Notes: generated from the letters alone by a model not told the origin. A stretch of DNA of 64,000 nucleotides from Alphaproteobacteria bacterium (GCA_009377445.1 WHUA01000009.1:1-64000), one strand, 5' to 3'. Positions 18,527 to 29,857 are shown, numbered from the stretch's first letter. Numbers and translations: made by a program.

Positions 18527-20677
18527 TCAAACGCTCTTCGGCGCTCCGTCGGTCATGCTTTCGACCGCGCGCAGGCATGTTCGGGTCACCGCGGCGATGC
18601 CTTCGAATTCCATGCCGCCGGCGTCGCGCGCGAGCAGCGACCGGCAGAACGCCGCCATCTGCGCTTCGAAGCCCTTGTCGCGCCGGCCGGTCTTGAAGAC
18701 CGTGCGCTTTCCGCGGGCGTAGAGCTCCGAGCGTGCGAAGTCGTCCATGACGACGCTCTTCCCGTCGCCGAATATCTCGCATCGCTCCTTTGCCAGCCCC
18801 ATATCGCCGCCGGCTGCGTAGACGACGGTGCCGATCGATCCCTCGGAGAACTTCAGCGACAGGATCGCCTGGTCCTGCACGATGCCCGAGCTGTGCCCGC
18901 CGATCGCGGACGCCTGAACCGAAACGACCCGGCCGCCGCAAATCTCCTGCAGGTAATCGACGAAATGGCAGCCCTCGCCGACGATGCGCCCGCCGCCCAC
19001 TTCGGGGTCCTGCGTCCAATGATCGGGCGGCAGGGCGCCCGCATTCACGCGATAGGTCATCACCAGCGGATTGGCGCGGCCGGCAAAAAATTCCTTCGCC
19101 TTGACGCAATGGGAGGAAAAGCGCCGGTTGAATCCGACCGCGAGCCGCAGGCCCGCCGCCGTCTTCCCGGCATAGAGCGCGGCGATCTCGTCGAGCTCCT
19201 CCTCGGTCAGGCACAGCGGCTTCTCGACGAACACATGCTTGCCGGCCCTGAGCGCCGCGAGCACGATCTCCGCATGCAGGTCGTGGCGCGTGCCGACGAT
19301 GACCGCGTTGACCGCATCGTCCTTCAGCACGTCGCGATAGTCGGTGGTGCAGGACGCTGCGCCGAGCCGCGCCGCCAGCGCCTTGGCGTTGATGCCGCGC
19401 TGGGTGCAGACCGAAGCGATCCCGGCGTCTGCGATGCCCTTGAGCGCCGGCACCAGCGCGTCCTTCACGTGGCTTCCCGCGCCGATCAGCCCGAAGCGGA
19501 TGCGCGAGACGGGCGCGTTCTGCCGAAGCGATATGGCGCTGCGCAAAGGCGTGGCATGGTCTTCCCCATAAGTCAGCAGCACGCCGAGCGGCGAATCGCT
19601 GGCATCCAGTATCCGGGCATAGGCCTCTTCCGCCCGCGCGATCGGCACGCGGTAGCGGGTGAGCGCGCCGACATTCATGCGCCCTTCGGCGAGAAGCTGG
19701 ATGAAGGCCGCCATGTTGCGCCGCTCCGTCCAGCGAACGTAGCCGTAGGGATAGTCCCTGCCCTTCTCCTCGTATTCCGGGTCGTAGCGGCCCGGCCCGT
19801 AGGATGTCGACAGCTTCAGCTCCAATTCCTTCAGGTAGTACGGCTCGCGCGGGAGCGTCATGCCGACCGCCCCGACCACGACGACGCGGCCCTTCTTGCG
19901 CGCGATCGCGCCGGCCAGCTCGACCGGCCCGCTTTCCTTGGTGCTGGCGGCGATCAGGACGGCGTCGACGCCATGTCCTTCCGTCGCCGCCGCGGCGGCA
20001 GCGGCAAGCGCGTCCGGCGCCAGCGCCTGCTCGGCGCCGTGCTCCAGCGCCAGCGCCTGCTTCGCGGTGTCCGGGTCCGCGGCGAGCACGCGGCAGCCGT
20101 TGGCCCGCAGGAGCTGGACGGTGAGCTGCCCCACGAGGCCGAGGCCGATCACGGCGACGATGTCGCCGAGCTTGGGGTCCGCCTGCCGCACGCCCTGCAG
20201 CGCGATAGCGCCCACCGTGACATAGGCCGCATCGTCGAACAGCACTTCCGCCGGAACCTTGACGCAGAGGTTCTGCGGCACGAACACGACCTCCGCATGC
20301 GAAGCATAGTTCTGCCCGGCGCAGGCGACGCGGTCGCCCGCGGCGAAGCCGGTCACGCCCTGGCCGACCTCGAGAACGATGCCGGCGCAGCTATAGCCGA
20401 GCGCCGCCGGGGCATCGAGCCTGGCCGAGACCATCCGTGCGGTCTCGAAAAGGCCGTCCTTCTGGACCTTCTGGACGACCTTCCGCACCAGGTCCGGCCG
20501 GTCCATCGCCTTGCCGAGCAGGCTTTTCTTGGCGACCTCCACGGTCGAGCGCTCGGTGCCGACGCTGATCAGTGAGGAACGCGTCGCCACGAGCAGGCCG
20601 CCGGGCTGCACCGTCGGGCTCGGCACGTCTTCCACCGTGAGCTTGCCGGTGCGCATATGCTGGACGACCTGCCGCAT
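18527..20677 (-). CDS. Bi-domain oxidoreductase: zinc-type MDR dehydrogenase fused to Gfo/Idh/MocA dehydrogenase
   Basis: 716 residues. The first ~365 residues are a medium-chain dehydrogenase/reductase with GroES-like start and Rossmann motif VIGLGLVGQLTVQLLRANG. Residues ~375-716 are a Gfo/Idh/MocA-type NAD(P)-dependent sugar dehydrogenase with GLIGAGSHVKDALVPAL and the catalytic EKP triad in FVEKPLCLTEEEL. This fusion is repeatedly seen in bacterial EPS and LPS clusters and probably carries out consecutive redox steps on a sugar. It is separated by three bases from the UDP-sugar dehydrogenase upstream, so it is in the same operon. Confidence 0.9.
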   Translation of the reverse strand: MRQVVQHMRTGKLTVEDVPSPTVQPGGLLVATRSSLISVGTERSTVEVAKKSLLGKAMDRPDLVRKVVQKVQKDGLFETARMVSARLDAPAALGYSCAGIVLEVGQGVTGFAAGDRVACAGQNYASHAEVVFVPQNLCVKVPAEVLFDDAAYVTVGAIALQGVRQADPKLGDIVAVIGLGLVGQLTVQLLRANGCRVLAADPDTAKQALALEHGAEQALAPDALAAAAAAATEGHGVDAVLIAASTKESGPVELAGAIARKKGRVVVVGAVGMTLPREPYYLKELELKLSTSYGPGRYDPEYEEKGRDYPYGYVRWTERRNMAAFIQLLAEGRMNVGALTRYRVPIARAEEAYARILDASDSPLGVLLTYGEDHATPLRSAISLRQNAPVSRIRFGLIGAGSHVKDALVPALKGIADAGIASVCTQRGINAKALAARLGAASCTTDYRDVLKDDAVNAVIVGTRHDLHAEIVLAALRAGKHVFVEKPLCLTEEELDEIAALYAGKTAAGLRLAVGFNRRFSSHCVKAKEFFAGRANPLVMTYRVNAGALPPDHWTQDPEVGGGRIVGEGCHFVDYLQEICGGRVVSVQASAIGGHSSGIVQDQAILSLKFSEGSIGTVVYAAGGDMGLAKERCEIFGDGKSVVMDDFARSELYARGKRTVFKTGRRDKGFEAQMAAFCRSLLARDAGGMEFEGIAAVTRTCLRAVESMTDGAPKSV

Positions 20678-20680
20678 CGC

Positions 20681-21957
<1,277 letters not shown>

Positions 21958-21961
<4 letters not shown>

Positions 21962-23136
21962 CGGCGGCGCTTTCCGGCCGACCGCTCCGCGGGACGCGCC
22001 GCGCCGCCGGCCCATTGCAGCAGGATATCGGCAATGCGCTCGGCCGCCCGGCCGTCGCCGTATGGATTGTGCGCGCGCGACATGCGCTGATAAAGCTCTC
22101 GGTCGAGCAACACGCTCTCGGTCCCCTCTATGATCTTCTCGCGCTCCGTGCCGACCAGCATGACCGTTCCCGCCTCGACCGCCTCCGGCCGCTCGGTCAC
22201 CGTCCGCATCACCAGCACCGGCTTGCCGAGCGACGGCCCTTCTTCCTGAATTCCGCCGGAATCCGTGAGGATCAGGTCCGTACTGTCCATGAGCCACACG
22301 AAAGGCAGATACTCCAGCGGCTCGATCAAGGCAACATTGGAAAGCCCGCCAAGGATCCGCCCGACCGGCTCTCGGACGTTGGGATTGAGGTGCACGGGAT
22401 AGATGAAGCGCCAATCGCCATGCCGCTCCGCCAGGTCGCGGATGGCAGCGCACAGGCTTTCGAAGCCGCCGCCGAAGCTTTCGCGGCGATGGCCGGTGAT
22501 CAGCACGCGATGCCGCCCCGCCAGCCAGTCGCGCCGGAGCGCGGGATCGATCGCGTCCGCCCCCGCCCCCGCTTCTGCCGCCTTGCCGCGCACCGACAGC
22601 AGCGCGTCGATCACTGTATTGCCGGTGACGAAGATGCGCTCCGCGGGCGTGCCTTCCGCCAGCAGGTTGTCGCGCGACTTTGCGGTCGGCGCGAAATGCA
22701 GCCGCGCGAGCCGGCTCACCAGCACGCGGTTGGCTTCCTCGGGGAACGGCGCGGCGAGATCGCCGGTGCGCAGCCCCGCTTCCACGTGGCCGATCGGCAC
22801 GCCGGCGTAGAAGGCGGCGAGCGAGGCGGCGAGGCAGGTCGTCGTGTCGCCCTGCGCGATCAGGATGTCGGGCTTCGCCTTCTCCAGAACGGGCTTCATC
22901 GCGGTCAGGACGCGCGCGGTAAGCTCGTAAAGGTCCTGGCCCGGGCGCATGAGATCGAGGTCGTAGTCGGGCGCTATCTCGAACAGCGACAACACCTGGT
23001 CGAGCATCTGGCGGTGCTGCGCGGTCGCGCAGACCAGGGACACGACGCCCGGCGTGTCCGCCAGCCGGGTGATGACGGGCGCCAGCTTTATTGCCTCGGG
23101 ACGGGTCCCGAGCACACTCAGAACGCGCAAAGCCAT
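21958..23136 (-). CDS. wecB: UDP-N-acetylglucosamine 2-epimerase (non-hydrolysing)
   Basis: 392 residues from ATG 23136. It carries SVLGTRPEAIKLAPVI at the N-terminus, QGDTTTCLAASLAAFY, GHVEAGLRTGD, GNTVIDAL, TGHRRESFGGGF and TDSGGIQEEGPSLGKPVL, all standard for WecB. It interconverts UDP-GlcNAc and UDP-ManNAc in the cytoplasm. The start overlaps the stop of the WecC-like gene by one base and the end overlaps the next dehydrogenase by four, so the three are translationally coupled. Confidence 0.95.
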
Positions 23137-24338
23137 TATCGGACGACCCCGCGCGTGTCGATCAGCGCACGGCCGGCGAACTGCTCCGCCCGCAGGCCGC
23201 GGAAGGCGGTGTGATCGACGAGCAGCGCGATCACGTTGGCGCGGCGGAGGATGTCGTCGAGCGTCGCCAGGTCGAACTCGCGGTTCGCCGTGATGTGAGG
23301 CTCGCAGACGAGCAGCTCGCCCAGCCCTTCGTCGCGCACGCGGCGCGCTATGCCCAACGCCGGCGATTCCCGCAGATCGTCCACGTTGGCCTTGAACGCA
23401 AGGCCGAGGCAGCCGATGACCGGCTTCTTGAAACGGGCGGCGGCCGCGCGGATCTTCTCCATCACCCATTCCGGCTTGTTGTCGTTCACGCGGCGCGCGG
23501 TGCTGATCAGATGCGCCTGGCCGGGCGCCGCTGCCGCGATGAACCAGGGATCGACGGCGATGCAATGGCCGCCGACGCCGGGGCCGGGCTGCAATATGTT
23601 CACGCGCGGATGCCGGTTGGCGAGCGCGATCATCTGCCACGGGTCGATGCCGTGGCGGTCGCAGATGATCGACAGCTCGTTGGCGAGCGCGATGTTGACG
23701 TCGCGGAAGGTGTTCTCGGACAGTTTCGCCATCTCGGCCGTCGCGGCATCCGTCTTGAGCACCTCGCCGTTGACGAAGCTGCTGTAGAACGCCGCTGCCG
23801 CTTCCGTCGATTCCGCGTCGACGCCGCCGACTATGCGGTCGTTGCCGACCAGTTCCACGAGAACCCGCCCCGGCAGCACGCGCTCAGGGCAATGCGCGAT
23901 GTGCACCCCGTCCGCCCCGTTCGCCGCCTCCGCGCGCAAGATCGGCAATACGACGCCCGTGGTCGTGCCGACCGGGATGGTGGACTCGATCAGGACCAGA
24001 TTACCCGGCCGCACATGCGGGGCGATGCTGCGCGTGGCCGCTTCGACAAAGCTCACGTCCGGGCGGTTGCCGGGCTGCGCCAGCGGCGTCGGCACGGCGA
24101 TGATGAAGACGTCGGCCTCCTGCGGCACGTCCGTCGCGCGCAGGTTGCCCGAATGCACCGCGGACTTGACCAGGATGTCGAGGTCGGGCTCGACGATGTG
24201 GATCTCGCCTCGGTTGATCGTCTCGATCACGTGCGCCTGGGCGTCGACGCCGATGACGCGGTAGCCCTTGGTTCCTAAAAATGACGCCGTGGGCAAGCCG
24301 ATATAGCCGAGACCGACGACGCAAACTGTTCTGTTCAT
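23136..24338 (-). CDS. wecC: UDP-N-acetyl-D-mannosaminuronate dehydrogenase
   Basis: About 400 residues from ATG 24338 (MNRTVCVVGLGYIGLPTASFL). A GTG at 24353 is an alternative start. The motifs GEIHIVEPDLD, VPTPLAQPGNRPD, LVLIESTIPVGTT and the catalytic Cys in GPGVGGHCIAVDPWF match WecC, which oxidises UDP-ManNAc to UDP-ManNAcA. Together with wecB and the GT26 gene it forms a ManNAcA supply-and-transfer set. It leads the reverse operon that runs to about 15.9 kb. Confidence 0.93.
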   Translation of the reverse strand: MNRTVCVVGLGYIGLPTASFLGTKGYRVIGVDAQAHVIETINRGEIHIVEPDLDILVKSAVHSGNLRATDVPQEADVFIIAVPTPLAQPGNRPDVSFVEAATRSIAPHVRPGNLVLIESTIPVGTTTGVVLPILRAEAANGADGVHIAHCPERVLPGRVLVELVGNDRIVGGVDAESTEAAAAFYSSFVNGEVLKTDAATAEMAKLSENTFRDVNIALANELSIICDRHGIDPWQMIALANRHPRVNILQPGPGVGGHCIAVDPWFIAAAAPGQAHLISTARRVNDNKPEWVMEKIRAAAARFKKPVIGCLGLAFKANVDDLRESPALGIARRVRDEGLGELLVCEPHITANREFDLATLDDILRRANVIALLVDHTAFRGLRAEQFAGRALIDTRGVVR

Positions 24339-24497
24339 GAGATTTATGGGCACGTTCCTGCGACCGGTCTTGGATGCGAATTTTTTCCCAATCCGAACAG
24401 GCCCGCCTCCCCCTTCAGGAGCGGAAACTAGCCATAAGCTATTAAAACTTTATGGCCAGAATATGGGCCGAGGCCAAGCCGCCGCCCTGGTTTCGCC

Positions 24498-25322
24498 TCA
24501 ACTCGCAAAGGGGCTCAACGGCGCCCGGTTCTTGTCCAGCACGACATCGAAAATCGTGTCGATGTCGATACTCCTCCTCTCCTCTGCGAAGCCGTAGACC
24601 AGGGCCGCATCGCACAACGAGTTGATCAGCCGCGGCACGCCTTTGGTCTGATAGTGCACCGCGCCGCAGGCCATGTCATCGAAGATCGTGGTCTCGCCGC
24701 CGGCCGTGGCGAGGCGATGGCGGATGTAGTTGCAGGTATCGCGGAAATTGAGCGGCGTGAGATGGAATCCGGCGGCGATGCGCTGGCGGAACTGGCGCAA
24801 TTCCGGCTTCTTGAGCTTTTCCGCCAGTTCCGGCTGCCCCACCAGCAGAAGCTGCAGGATCTGGTCCTTGTCGGTGTTGACGTTGGTCAACATCCGCAGC
24901 TCCTCGAGGGTCTCGATATCCATGTTCTGCGCTTCGTCGATGATCAGCAGCGTCCGCCGGTTGGCGCCGTACTGCTCGATGATGAAGTCGATGAAAATGT
25001 GGTAAAGCTCGGTCTTGTCCTTGCTTTGATAGTCGAGATCGAAGGCGAACAGGACCCACTTCAGCAATTCGCCGATATTGCGATGGGTGTTGGAGATGAT
25101 GCCGACCGAGAATTGCGGGTCCAGGACCTGGAGGGCGCGCCGGATCAGCGTGGTCTTTCCCGAGCCCACGTCGCCGGTCACCACGGTGATGCCGCCATCC
25201 AGCGTAAGGCCATACTCGAGCATGGTCAGCGCCGATTCATGCTGCTGACTCATGTAGAGATATTCCGGGTCGGGCGTCAGTGCGAACGGCTTTTCCTTGA
25301 ATCCGTAAAAATCTTCATACAT
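24498..25322 (-). CDS. XrtA/PEP-CTERM-system-associated ATPase (ExeA/GspA-like AAA)
   Basis: 274 residues starting MYEDFYGFKEKPFALTPDPEYLY, the signature opening of ExeA-like ATPases. Walker A is TGDVGSGKTTLIRR and Walker B is LLIIDEAQNM. The length and lack of a peptidoglycan-binding tail match the version found in exosortase-associated EPS loci. It probably energises or organises polysaccharide assembly at the inner membrane; its exact role is not established. It follows the tyrosine autokinase by 80 bases. Confidence 0.88.
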   Translation of the reverse strand: MYEDFYGFKEKPFALTPDPEYLYMSQQHESALTMLEYGLTLDGGITVVTGDVGSGKTTLIRRALQVLDPQFSVGIISNTHRNIGELLKWVLFAFDLDYQSKDKTELYHIFIDFIIEQYGANRRTLLIIDEAQNMDIETLEELRMLTNVNTDKDQILQLLLVGQPELAEKLKKPELRQFRQRIAAGFHLTPLNFRDTCNYIRHRLATAGGETTIFDDMACGAVHYQTKGVPRLINSLCDAALVYGFAEERRSIDIDTIFDVVLDKNRAPLSPFAS

Positions 25323-25402
25323 TGCATCGTGTCCCTGACGCGAACGTTGCGCTCTCCCTATCAGCGCGGGCTGTTACGCCTCAATAGAATGTTTTCAACG
25401 CC

Positions 25403-26209
25403 TTATGACGGCGTACTTATCTTCTTCTCGAGAGATTTGTTCAAAACGGTTCCGATAACATGGCTATCCTTAAGCAGCGCCAAGGACCGTTCCACGTCGC
25501 TCTTGGCCGATTCGCCCTCGGCGACCACGAACAGCGCCGCGTCGACATTCGGCATGAACGCCAGGCAATCGTCGGTCAGCAGCACCGGCGGCATGTCGTA
25601 GACGACGATACGGTCCGGATAGCGGTTCTTCAGCTCATGCGCCAACCGCGCCATGGCCGGCGAGCCGAGCACCTCGGAAGACTTGTCCATGGGCGCGCGC
25701 ATCGGCAGCAGGACGAGCCGCTCGATGCCCGGGTTGACCAGGCATTGAGCCAGGTCGACGCGCCCGCGCAGGAAATCGTCGAGGCCGAATTCGGGCGTGA
25801 TGCCAAACTTCTCGGCAACGTCGGGATCGCGCAGGTCGAGGTCGACCAGGAGCACCGTCTGATTGACGTCGATCGCAAGGCTGATCGCGAGATTGATGGC
25901 GGTCAGCGTCTTGCCCTCGCCCTGGTTGGCGCTGCAGACCGCGAGCGTCGACCAGCCCGAGTCCGACATCTTCTTCAGGACCTGCGAACGCAGGATACGG
26001 TAAATGTTCGCCGTCTCGTCCCCGTCCTGCGTGGCGACGATGCGGTTGGCGCGGAGAACGTCCGGCAGCACCTCGATGACCCGGGTGCTGTGGTAGCTGA
26101 TCGGCGCGGGATTGACGTTCGTCGTCGGCACGGACTGAACGAAGAAAACGGGCCGGCCGCGCGCACGCTGCTTGCGCGCCTTGTCCAATGCCATACGAGT
26201 TCTATCCAT
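25403..26209 (-). CDS. CpsD/CapB-type tyrosine autokinase of EPS assembly
   Basis: 268 residues. The BY-kinase Walker A is CSANQGEGKTLTAINLAIS, Walker A' is VLLVDLDLRDPDV, and Walker B is VYDMPPVLLTDD. There is no membrane segment, so it must act with the separate chain-length protein encoded just upstream. The tail is Ser/Lys rather than the Tyr-rich cluster of classical kinases, so autophosphorylation on a C-terminal tyrosine tail is not evident. ATG 26209 has AAAGGA upstream. It would control polymer length and export by phosphorylation cycling. Confidence 0.88.
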   Translation of the reverse strand: MDRTRMALDKARKQRARGRPVFFVQSVPTTNVNPAPISYHSTRVIEVLPDVLRANRIVATQDGDETANIYRILRSQVLKKMSDSGWSTLAVCSANQGEGKTLTAINLAISLAIDVNQTVLLVDLDLRDPDVAEKFGITPEFGLDDFLRGRVDLAQCLVNPGIERLVLLPMRAPMDKSSEVLGSPAMARLAHELKNRYPDRIVVYDMPPVLLTDDCLAFMPNVDAALFVVAEGESAKSDVERSLALLKDSHVIGTVLNKSLEKKISTPS

Positions 26210-26228
26210 GCAGGAGTCCTTTGTTCCG

Positions 26229-27977
26229 TCAGCCCAGGCCGAGTTTGCGGAGCGTGCTGAACCATAGCACGTCCAGCGGCCTTACGTAGGTGTGGTAAGC
26301 GAAAATAGCCCCAATGAGACAGACGACTAGCACCGTTGCGCCAAGCAGTATCCAAGGCCACTTGCTTGGCTTTTTGATGCTTTCGCCGATCACCGGCACC
26401 ACCACGAGGGGCGCCTGGCCGGTGATCGCGCGCAGGCTCTTCGCGCCGTAAATGCTCTCGTCCAACGCTTCCGCAAGGAAGACGTTGCCGACCCCCGCGG
26501 CGCCGGCGAAAACCAGTCCGATGAAGATGATCGCCATACGATTGGGGCGGATCGGATCCAGCGGAAGTTGCGGCGGCTCGATGAGCGAGAACCGCTCGCC
26601 CTTGCGCTCCGTCTCGAGCGCCTCGGCGAGCTGCGCCTCGAGCTGCTTCGCCCGCACATCGCGGTACTTCGACTGGGCGTTATCGTAGTCGCGCCGAAGC
26701 GTCAGGTATTCGCGTTCGTTCTCCGGGATCTTCAGCACCCGCTCTTCGTAATGCTTCAAGGCAGCCTTCAGCGCCTCGCGCTCCCTGTTGATCGCGTCCA
26801 CCTGCGAATCCAACGTGCGAAGCTGCCCCTGCACCATGATGTAGTTGGGATTGTCGGGCTTCGGCGCGAGATTGGATCCGCCGCCCGACTTGCCCGCCTT
26901 GATCTCCGCACGCAGGCTTTGCGCCTGGCGCTCGAGCTTGACCACGTCCGGATGCTTGTTGCCGTATTTCTTGCGCTGCGCGGCAAGCAGGTCGTTTACC
27001 TCCTGGAGCTGCTGCTTGTAGGCGTTCGCGCCCACGCTGCCGCCGGTTTCCTTTTTCAGCACCTCGATCTCGCGCTGCATCTTTTCCACATCGGGATGCT
27101 GCGCGCCGTAAACGCCGCGCATGCTGATGAGCTTGGTCTGCAAGGCCTTCAGCCGCTCTGGGGGGCTCAAGATGGTCTGGCCGTCGACCACCCGGGTCCC
27201 CATCGGGTTAAGCTGGCTGAGCTCGGATTGAAGCACGATACGCCGCTCCTCGAGGAGCTGGAGGCGGCGGCTCGCATCGGTGAGCTGGGCATCGGTGCGC
27301 GCGAGCGCCGCCTGATTGATGCCGAGCTGTTCGGGAAGCACGCCGGAATGGCGCGCCTTGAATTCGGCGATGCGCGCTTCGAGCTCGCCGAGCTGCTTGC
27401 CCAGCCGATCCCCTTCCTCGGCGAGGAAGCCCGTCGTCTCCGCCGCCTTCTCGCGGCGGATGCGCAGGTTTTCGTTGAGATAGAGCGAGACCAGCTCGTT
27501 CGCGACCTGCTGCGCCACGCGGCGGTTGCTGTCCTCGAACGAGAGGTTGAAGGCGATCACCGCCTTGCGCGCCTGTCCGCTGCGCGGGTCGATGACCTCG
27601 GCGCTGACGAGCTGCATCGCGATCTTGTCGCGGAATCCACGCGCGATCTCGTTGATCGCGGTGGTCTTCCGCCGTTCGGCATAAAGGTTGAACTTGTTGA
27701 TGATCGATATCAGGTTCTGCGTCGTCATCACCCGTTGCTGGATGATCTGCAAACGCTCCGCGGCGAAGCTGGTGATGGTCGAGCGGATGAATTCGCGCGG
27801 CACCTCCGGCTCTTCGATGAGAACCGTGCCGGTCGACCGGTAGACCGCGGGGGTGACCACGGCGACGACGATCGCGATGGCGACGATGATCACCGCAGGA
27901 ACGATCAGACGGAACTTTCGGCGCAGAACCGCCGCCAGATAGTCGCGCGGGCCTTTAACGTCCTCGGTTATCGCCAT
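26229..27977 (-). CDS. GumC/Wzz-family polysaccharide chain-length determinant
   Basis: 582 residues. A membrane helix lies near residues 20-40 (LIVPAVIIVAIAIVVAVVT) and another near the C-terminus (WPWILLGATVLVVCLIGAIF). A long periplasmic region between them is rich in coiled coil (residues ~170-470). The Wzz domain is at the N-terminus. No kinase domain follows; that function is in the separate gene downstream. It is longer than many family members because of the extended coiled coil. It is part of the export block with the barrel and Wza-like proteins. Confidence 0.9.
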   Translation of the reverse strand: MAITEDVKGPRDYLAAVLRRKFRLIVPAVIIVAIAIVVAVVTPAVYRSTGTVLIEEPEVPREFIRSTITSFAAERLQIIQQRVMTTQNLISIINKFNLYAERRKTTAINEIARGFRDKIAMQLVSAEVIDPRSGQARKAVIAFNLSFEDSNRRVAQQVANELVSLYLNENLRIRREKAAETTGFLAEEGDRLGKQLGELEARIAEFKARHSGVLPEQLGINQAALARTDAQLTDASRRLQLLEERRIVLQSELSQLNPMGTRVVDGQTILSPPERLKALQTKLISMRGVYGAQHPDVEKMQREIEVLKKETGGSVGANAYKQQLQEVNDLLAAQRKKYGNKHPDVVKLERQAQSLRAEIKAGKSGGGSNLAPKPDNPNYIMVQGQLRTLDSQVDAINREREALKAALKHYEERVLKIPENEREYLTLRRDYDNAQSKYRDVRAKQLEAQLAEALETERKGERFSLIEPPQLPLDPIRPNRMAIIFIGLVFAGAAGVGNVFLAEALDESIYGAKSLRAITGQAPLVVVPVIGESIKKPSKWPWILLGATVLVVCLIGAIFAYHTYVRPLDVLWFSTLRKLGLG

Positions 27978-27993
27978 GCATTAAATCCAGATT

Positions 27994-29220
27994 TCATTTG
28001 CCCTGGCCCGGCCCCCATGACGGCAGGCGCCAGCTCACCGAGGCCATGCCGCCGTTGGAATAGGCGCGGTCGCCGTCGTTCAGCGTCTGCGTCCGGAACT
28101 TGTAGGCGACGCGGGCATACCAGTCGGGCAGGAAATGCCACGTAACGCTCGGCGACGCATTCACGAAATTCCGGTCCTCGGTGTCCTGATCGGGAGCTTC
28201 CTGCTGGATGAAGTTGGTGGTGAAGCCGAATGTGATCAAGGGCGCCGCCCGATAACTCGCATGCAGCGTCAGCGCGTTGCGCTGCTGCAGCCGTCCGGTG
28301 CTGCTCGGGACGATCGAATGGGAGAACGAGCCGGTGAGGCTGGCGCGCTCCTCCACGTAGCTGATGCTCGCGCCGCCGTCGTATCCGATGTTGTCGTCGC
28401 TCGTGGTGACCGTCGTGCCGCCGACGGTGAAATCCTCGTCGGTGGTGACATAGTTGGCGCCGGCGCGCAGGCTCGCCGAGATCTGCGGCGTGAACGCCCG
28501 CGACCAGATGGCGTTGCCGACGAACATATCGCTTTGCAGGTCGTCCCCGGTCAGCCGGTCGTAGCGCGTATAGGTGCCCGTGATTTGCAGGGTGTCCTTC
28601 TCCGTCAGCCGGAAGGACACGAACGGCCCGCCGTAAAACGTCCGGTAATCGTCGAGCACGTCCGTGTCGAAGGTGACGTAGCTGCCGCCCGCGCTGACGC
28701 CCACGCCGACCAGCTCGGTCAGGGTATGGCTCCACGATGCGTTGCCGCCGAGGCCGACCCTGTCGGTGTCGGAGAAGTCGCGGCCGGAATCCAGCTCTTC
28801 GCTCGTTCGCGTCGTTTCGTGGCTGATGTTGCCGCCGATGCCGAATACGCTTCGCTCGGTCCTGTGACGAAGCGAGACGTCGCCCCGCTGATCGAACGAG
28901 TTCTCGTCCGTGTTGTCGGGGAACCAGCCGTAATTCAGGGTGCCGTTCATGTTGACGTCGGTGCGCGGCGTGTGCGCCTCGACGCCGACCCGGGGCCGCG
29001 TGTTGAAGCCCCACAGGCTTTCTTCGTCGTCCGTCCGCAGGCGAAAGTTGTCGTCGTACTCGAACTCTTCGGTAATCGAGCTGTTGAGATGCCAGTCGGC
29101 GCCGAGCGCGGCGCCCGGCACGGCCGCAACGGCCAGCGCAGCCGCAGTCGCCGCCGCAGTCACCGCCGAGGCGCCCGCGCGGGCCACGGCCGAACCAACC
29201 CCGATTTTTCGCTCCACCAC
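27994..29220 (-). CDS. Outer-membrane beta-barrel protein of the EPS export block
   Basis: About 408 residues from GTG 29220, chosen because GAGGGGG lies six or seven bases upstream. A signal peptide rich in Ala/Val ends at AALGADWHL. The mature part is built of alternating beta strands with acidic turns (for example EEFEYDDNFRLRTDDEE), as in the exosortase-locus outer-membrane protein family. It probably forms a channel or stabilises polysaccharide export across the outer membrane. It sits between the Wza-like and Wzz-like genes on the same strand. Confidence 0.83.
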   Translation of the reverse strand: MVERKIGVGSAVARAGASAVTAAATAAALAVAAVPGAALGADWHLNSSITEEFEYDDNFRLRTDDEESLWGFNTRPRVGVEAHTPRTDVNMNGTLNYGWFPDNTDENSFDQRGDVSLRHRTERSVFGIGGNISHETTRTSEELDSGRDFSDTDRVGLGGNASWSHTLTELVGVGVSAGGSYVTFDTDVLDDYRTFYGGPFVSFRLTEKDTLQITGTYTRYDRLTGDDLQSDMFVGNAIWSRAFTPQISASLRAGANYVTTDEDFTVGGTTVTTSDDNIGYDGGASISYVEERASLTGSFSHSIVPSSTGRLQQRNALTLHASYRAAPLITFGFTTNFIQQEAPDQDTEDRNFVNASPSVTWHFLPDWYARVAYKFRTQTLNDGDRAYSNGGMASVSWRLPSWGPGQGK

Positions 29221-29265
29221 GTCACACCCCCTCAATGTCCGTTCCCCTAGGTTCGTTCGAACCCG

Positions 29266-29835
29266 TTAAAATATTCCGCTCGTCGGGACGACCACGACGT
29301 CGCCCGCCTGCAGGAGGACGTTCGAAGCAAGCGCCTTGCCCTTCGATACCTCCGAGTAATTGAAGCTGAGCGCCTGCTGCCCGCCGCTCGCATCGCGCCG
29401 CAGGACCCTGATCTGACCGTCCGCCGCGAAGGTCGTGAGGCCGCCCGCCAGGCTGAGCGCCTGCATCACGTCGAGCGGGCGGTTGGCGGGAAACTCGCCC
29501 GGGCTGCGGACCTGGCCGATGACGTAGATCTTGTTGCCGCCGACCTGGACGACCGTCACCGTGATCACAGGATCGGCGAAGAAGTTCTTGAGCTTGCCCT
29601 GCAGCACCTTCTGGAGCTGCGCCGGCGACAGCCCCGACGCCTTTATGTGGCCGGCGAGCGGAAACGAGATATACCCGTCGGGAAGCACCAGGACCTGCTG
29701 CTGCAGCCCCTCTTCCTTCCAGACCGAGATCTGCAATACGTCGCCCGGGTTGAGCTTGTACGCTTCCGCACCCGAGGCGGCCTGGCTCGCGATACCGACC
29801 GCCAAGGCCACGGCCACCGCCAGCCACTTCACCAT
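29266..29835 (-). CDS. Wza-like polysaccharide export protein (Poly_export/SLBB)
   Basis: 189 residues with a signal peptide ending near ASGAEA. It has no lipobox Cys. The Poly_export domain (YKLNPGDVLQISVW...LVLPDGYISFPLAGHI) is followed by one SLBB-like segment (KIYVIGQVRSPGEFPANRPLDVMQALSLAGGL). This short form is typical of exosortase-associated EPS loci. It is the first gene of the reverse block. Its ATG is preceded by an unusual 11-base repeated leader with two short upstream ORFs; the only good Shine-Dalgarno (GGAGG) belongs to the first of these. Confidence 0.93.
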   Translation of the reverse strand: MVKWLAVAVALAVGIASQAASGAEAYKLNPGDVLQISVWKEEGLQQQVLVLPDGYISFPLAGHIKASGLSPAQLQKVLQGKLKNFFADPVITVTVVQVGGNKIYVIGQVRSPGEFPANRPLDVMQALSLAGGLTTFAADGQIRVLRRDASGGQQALSFNYSEVSKGKALASNVLLQAGDVVVVPTSGIF

Positions 29836-29839
29836 TCCG

Positions 29840-29857
29840 TCACCATTGCGTCACCAT
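29840..29857 (-). CDS. Five-codon leader mini-ORF before the polysaccharide export gene
   Basis: ATG 29857 follows GGAGG at good spacing and reads M-V-T-Q-W-stop, ending four bases before the export gene ATG at 29835. A second similar frame, M-V-T-E-W-stop, starts at ATG 29846 and overlaps the real start. The three ATGs are spaced exactly 11 bases apart in an imperfect repeat of ATGGTGACGCA. The export gene has no Shine-Dalgarno at normal distance of its own, so re-initiation after the mini-ORF is plausible. The peptide itself may have no function. Confidence 0.4.
   Translation of the reverse strand: MVTQW

Noticed and set aside
16546..20575. Very long forward frames opposite the heparinase-like and bi-domain oxidoreductase genes
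   Set aside because: They are antisense shadows typical of GC-rich coding DNA. The reverse-strand frames have full domain sets.
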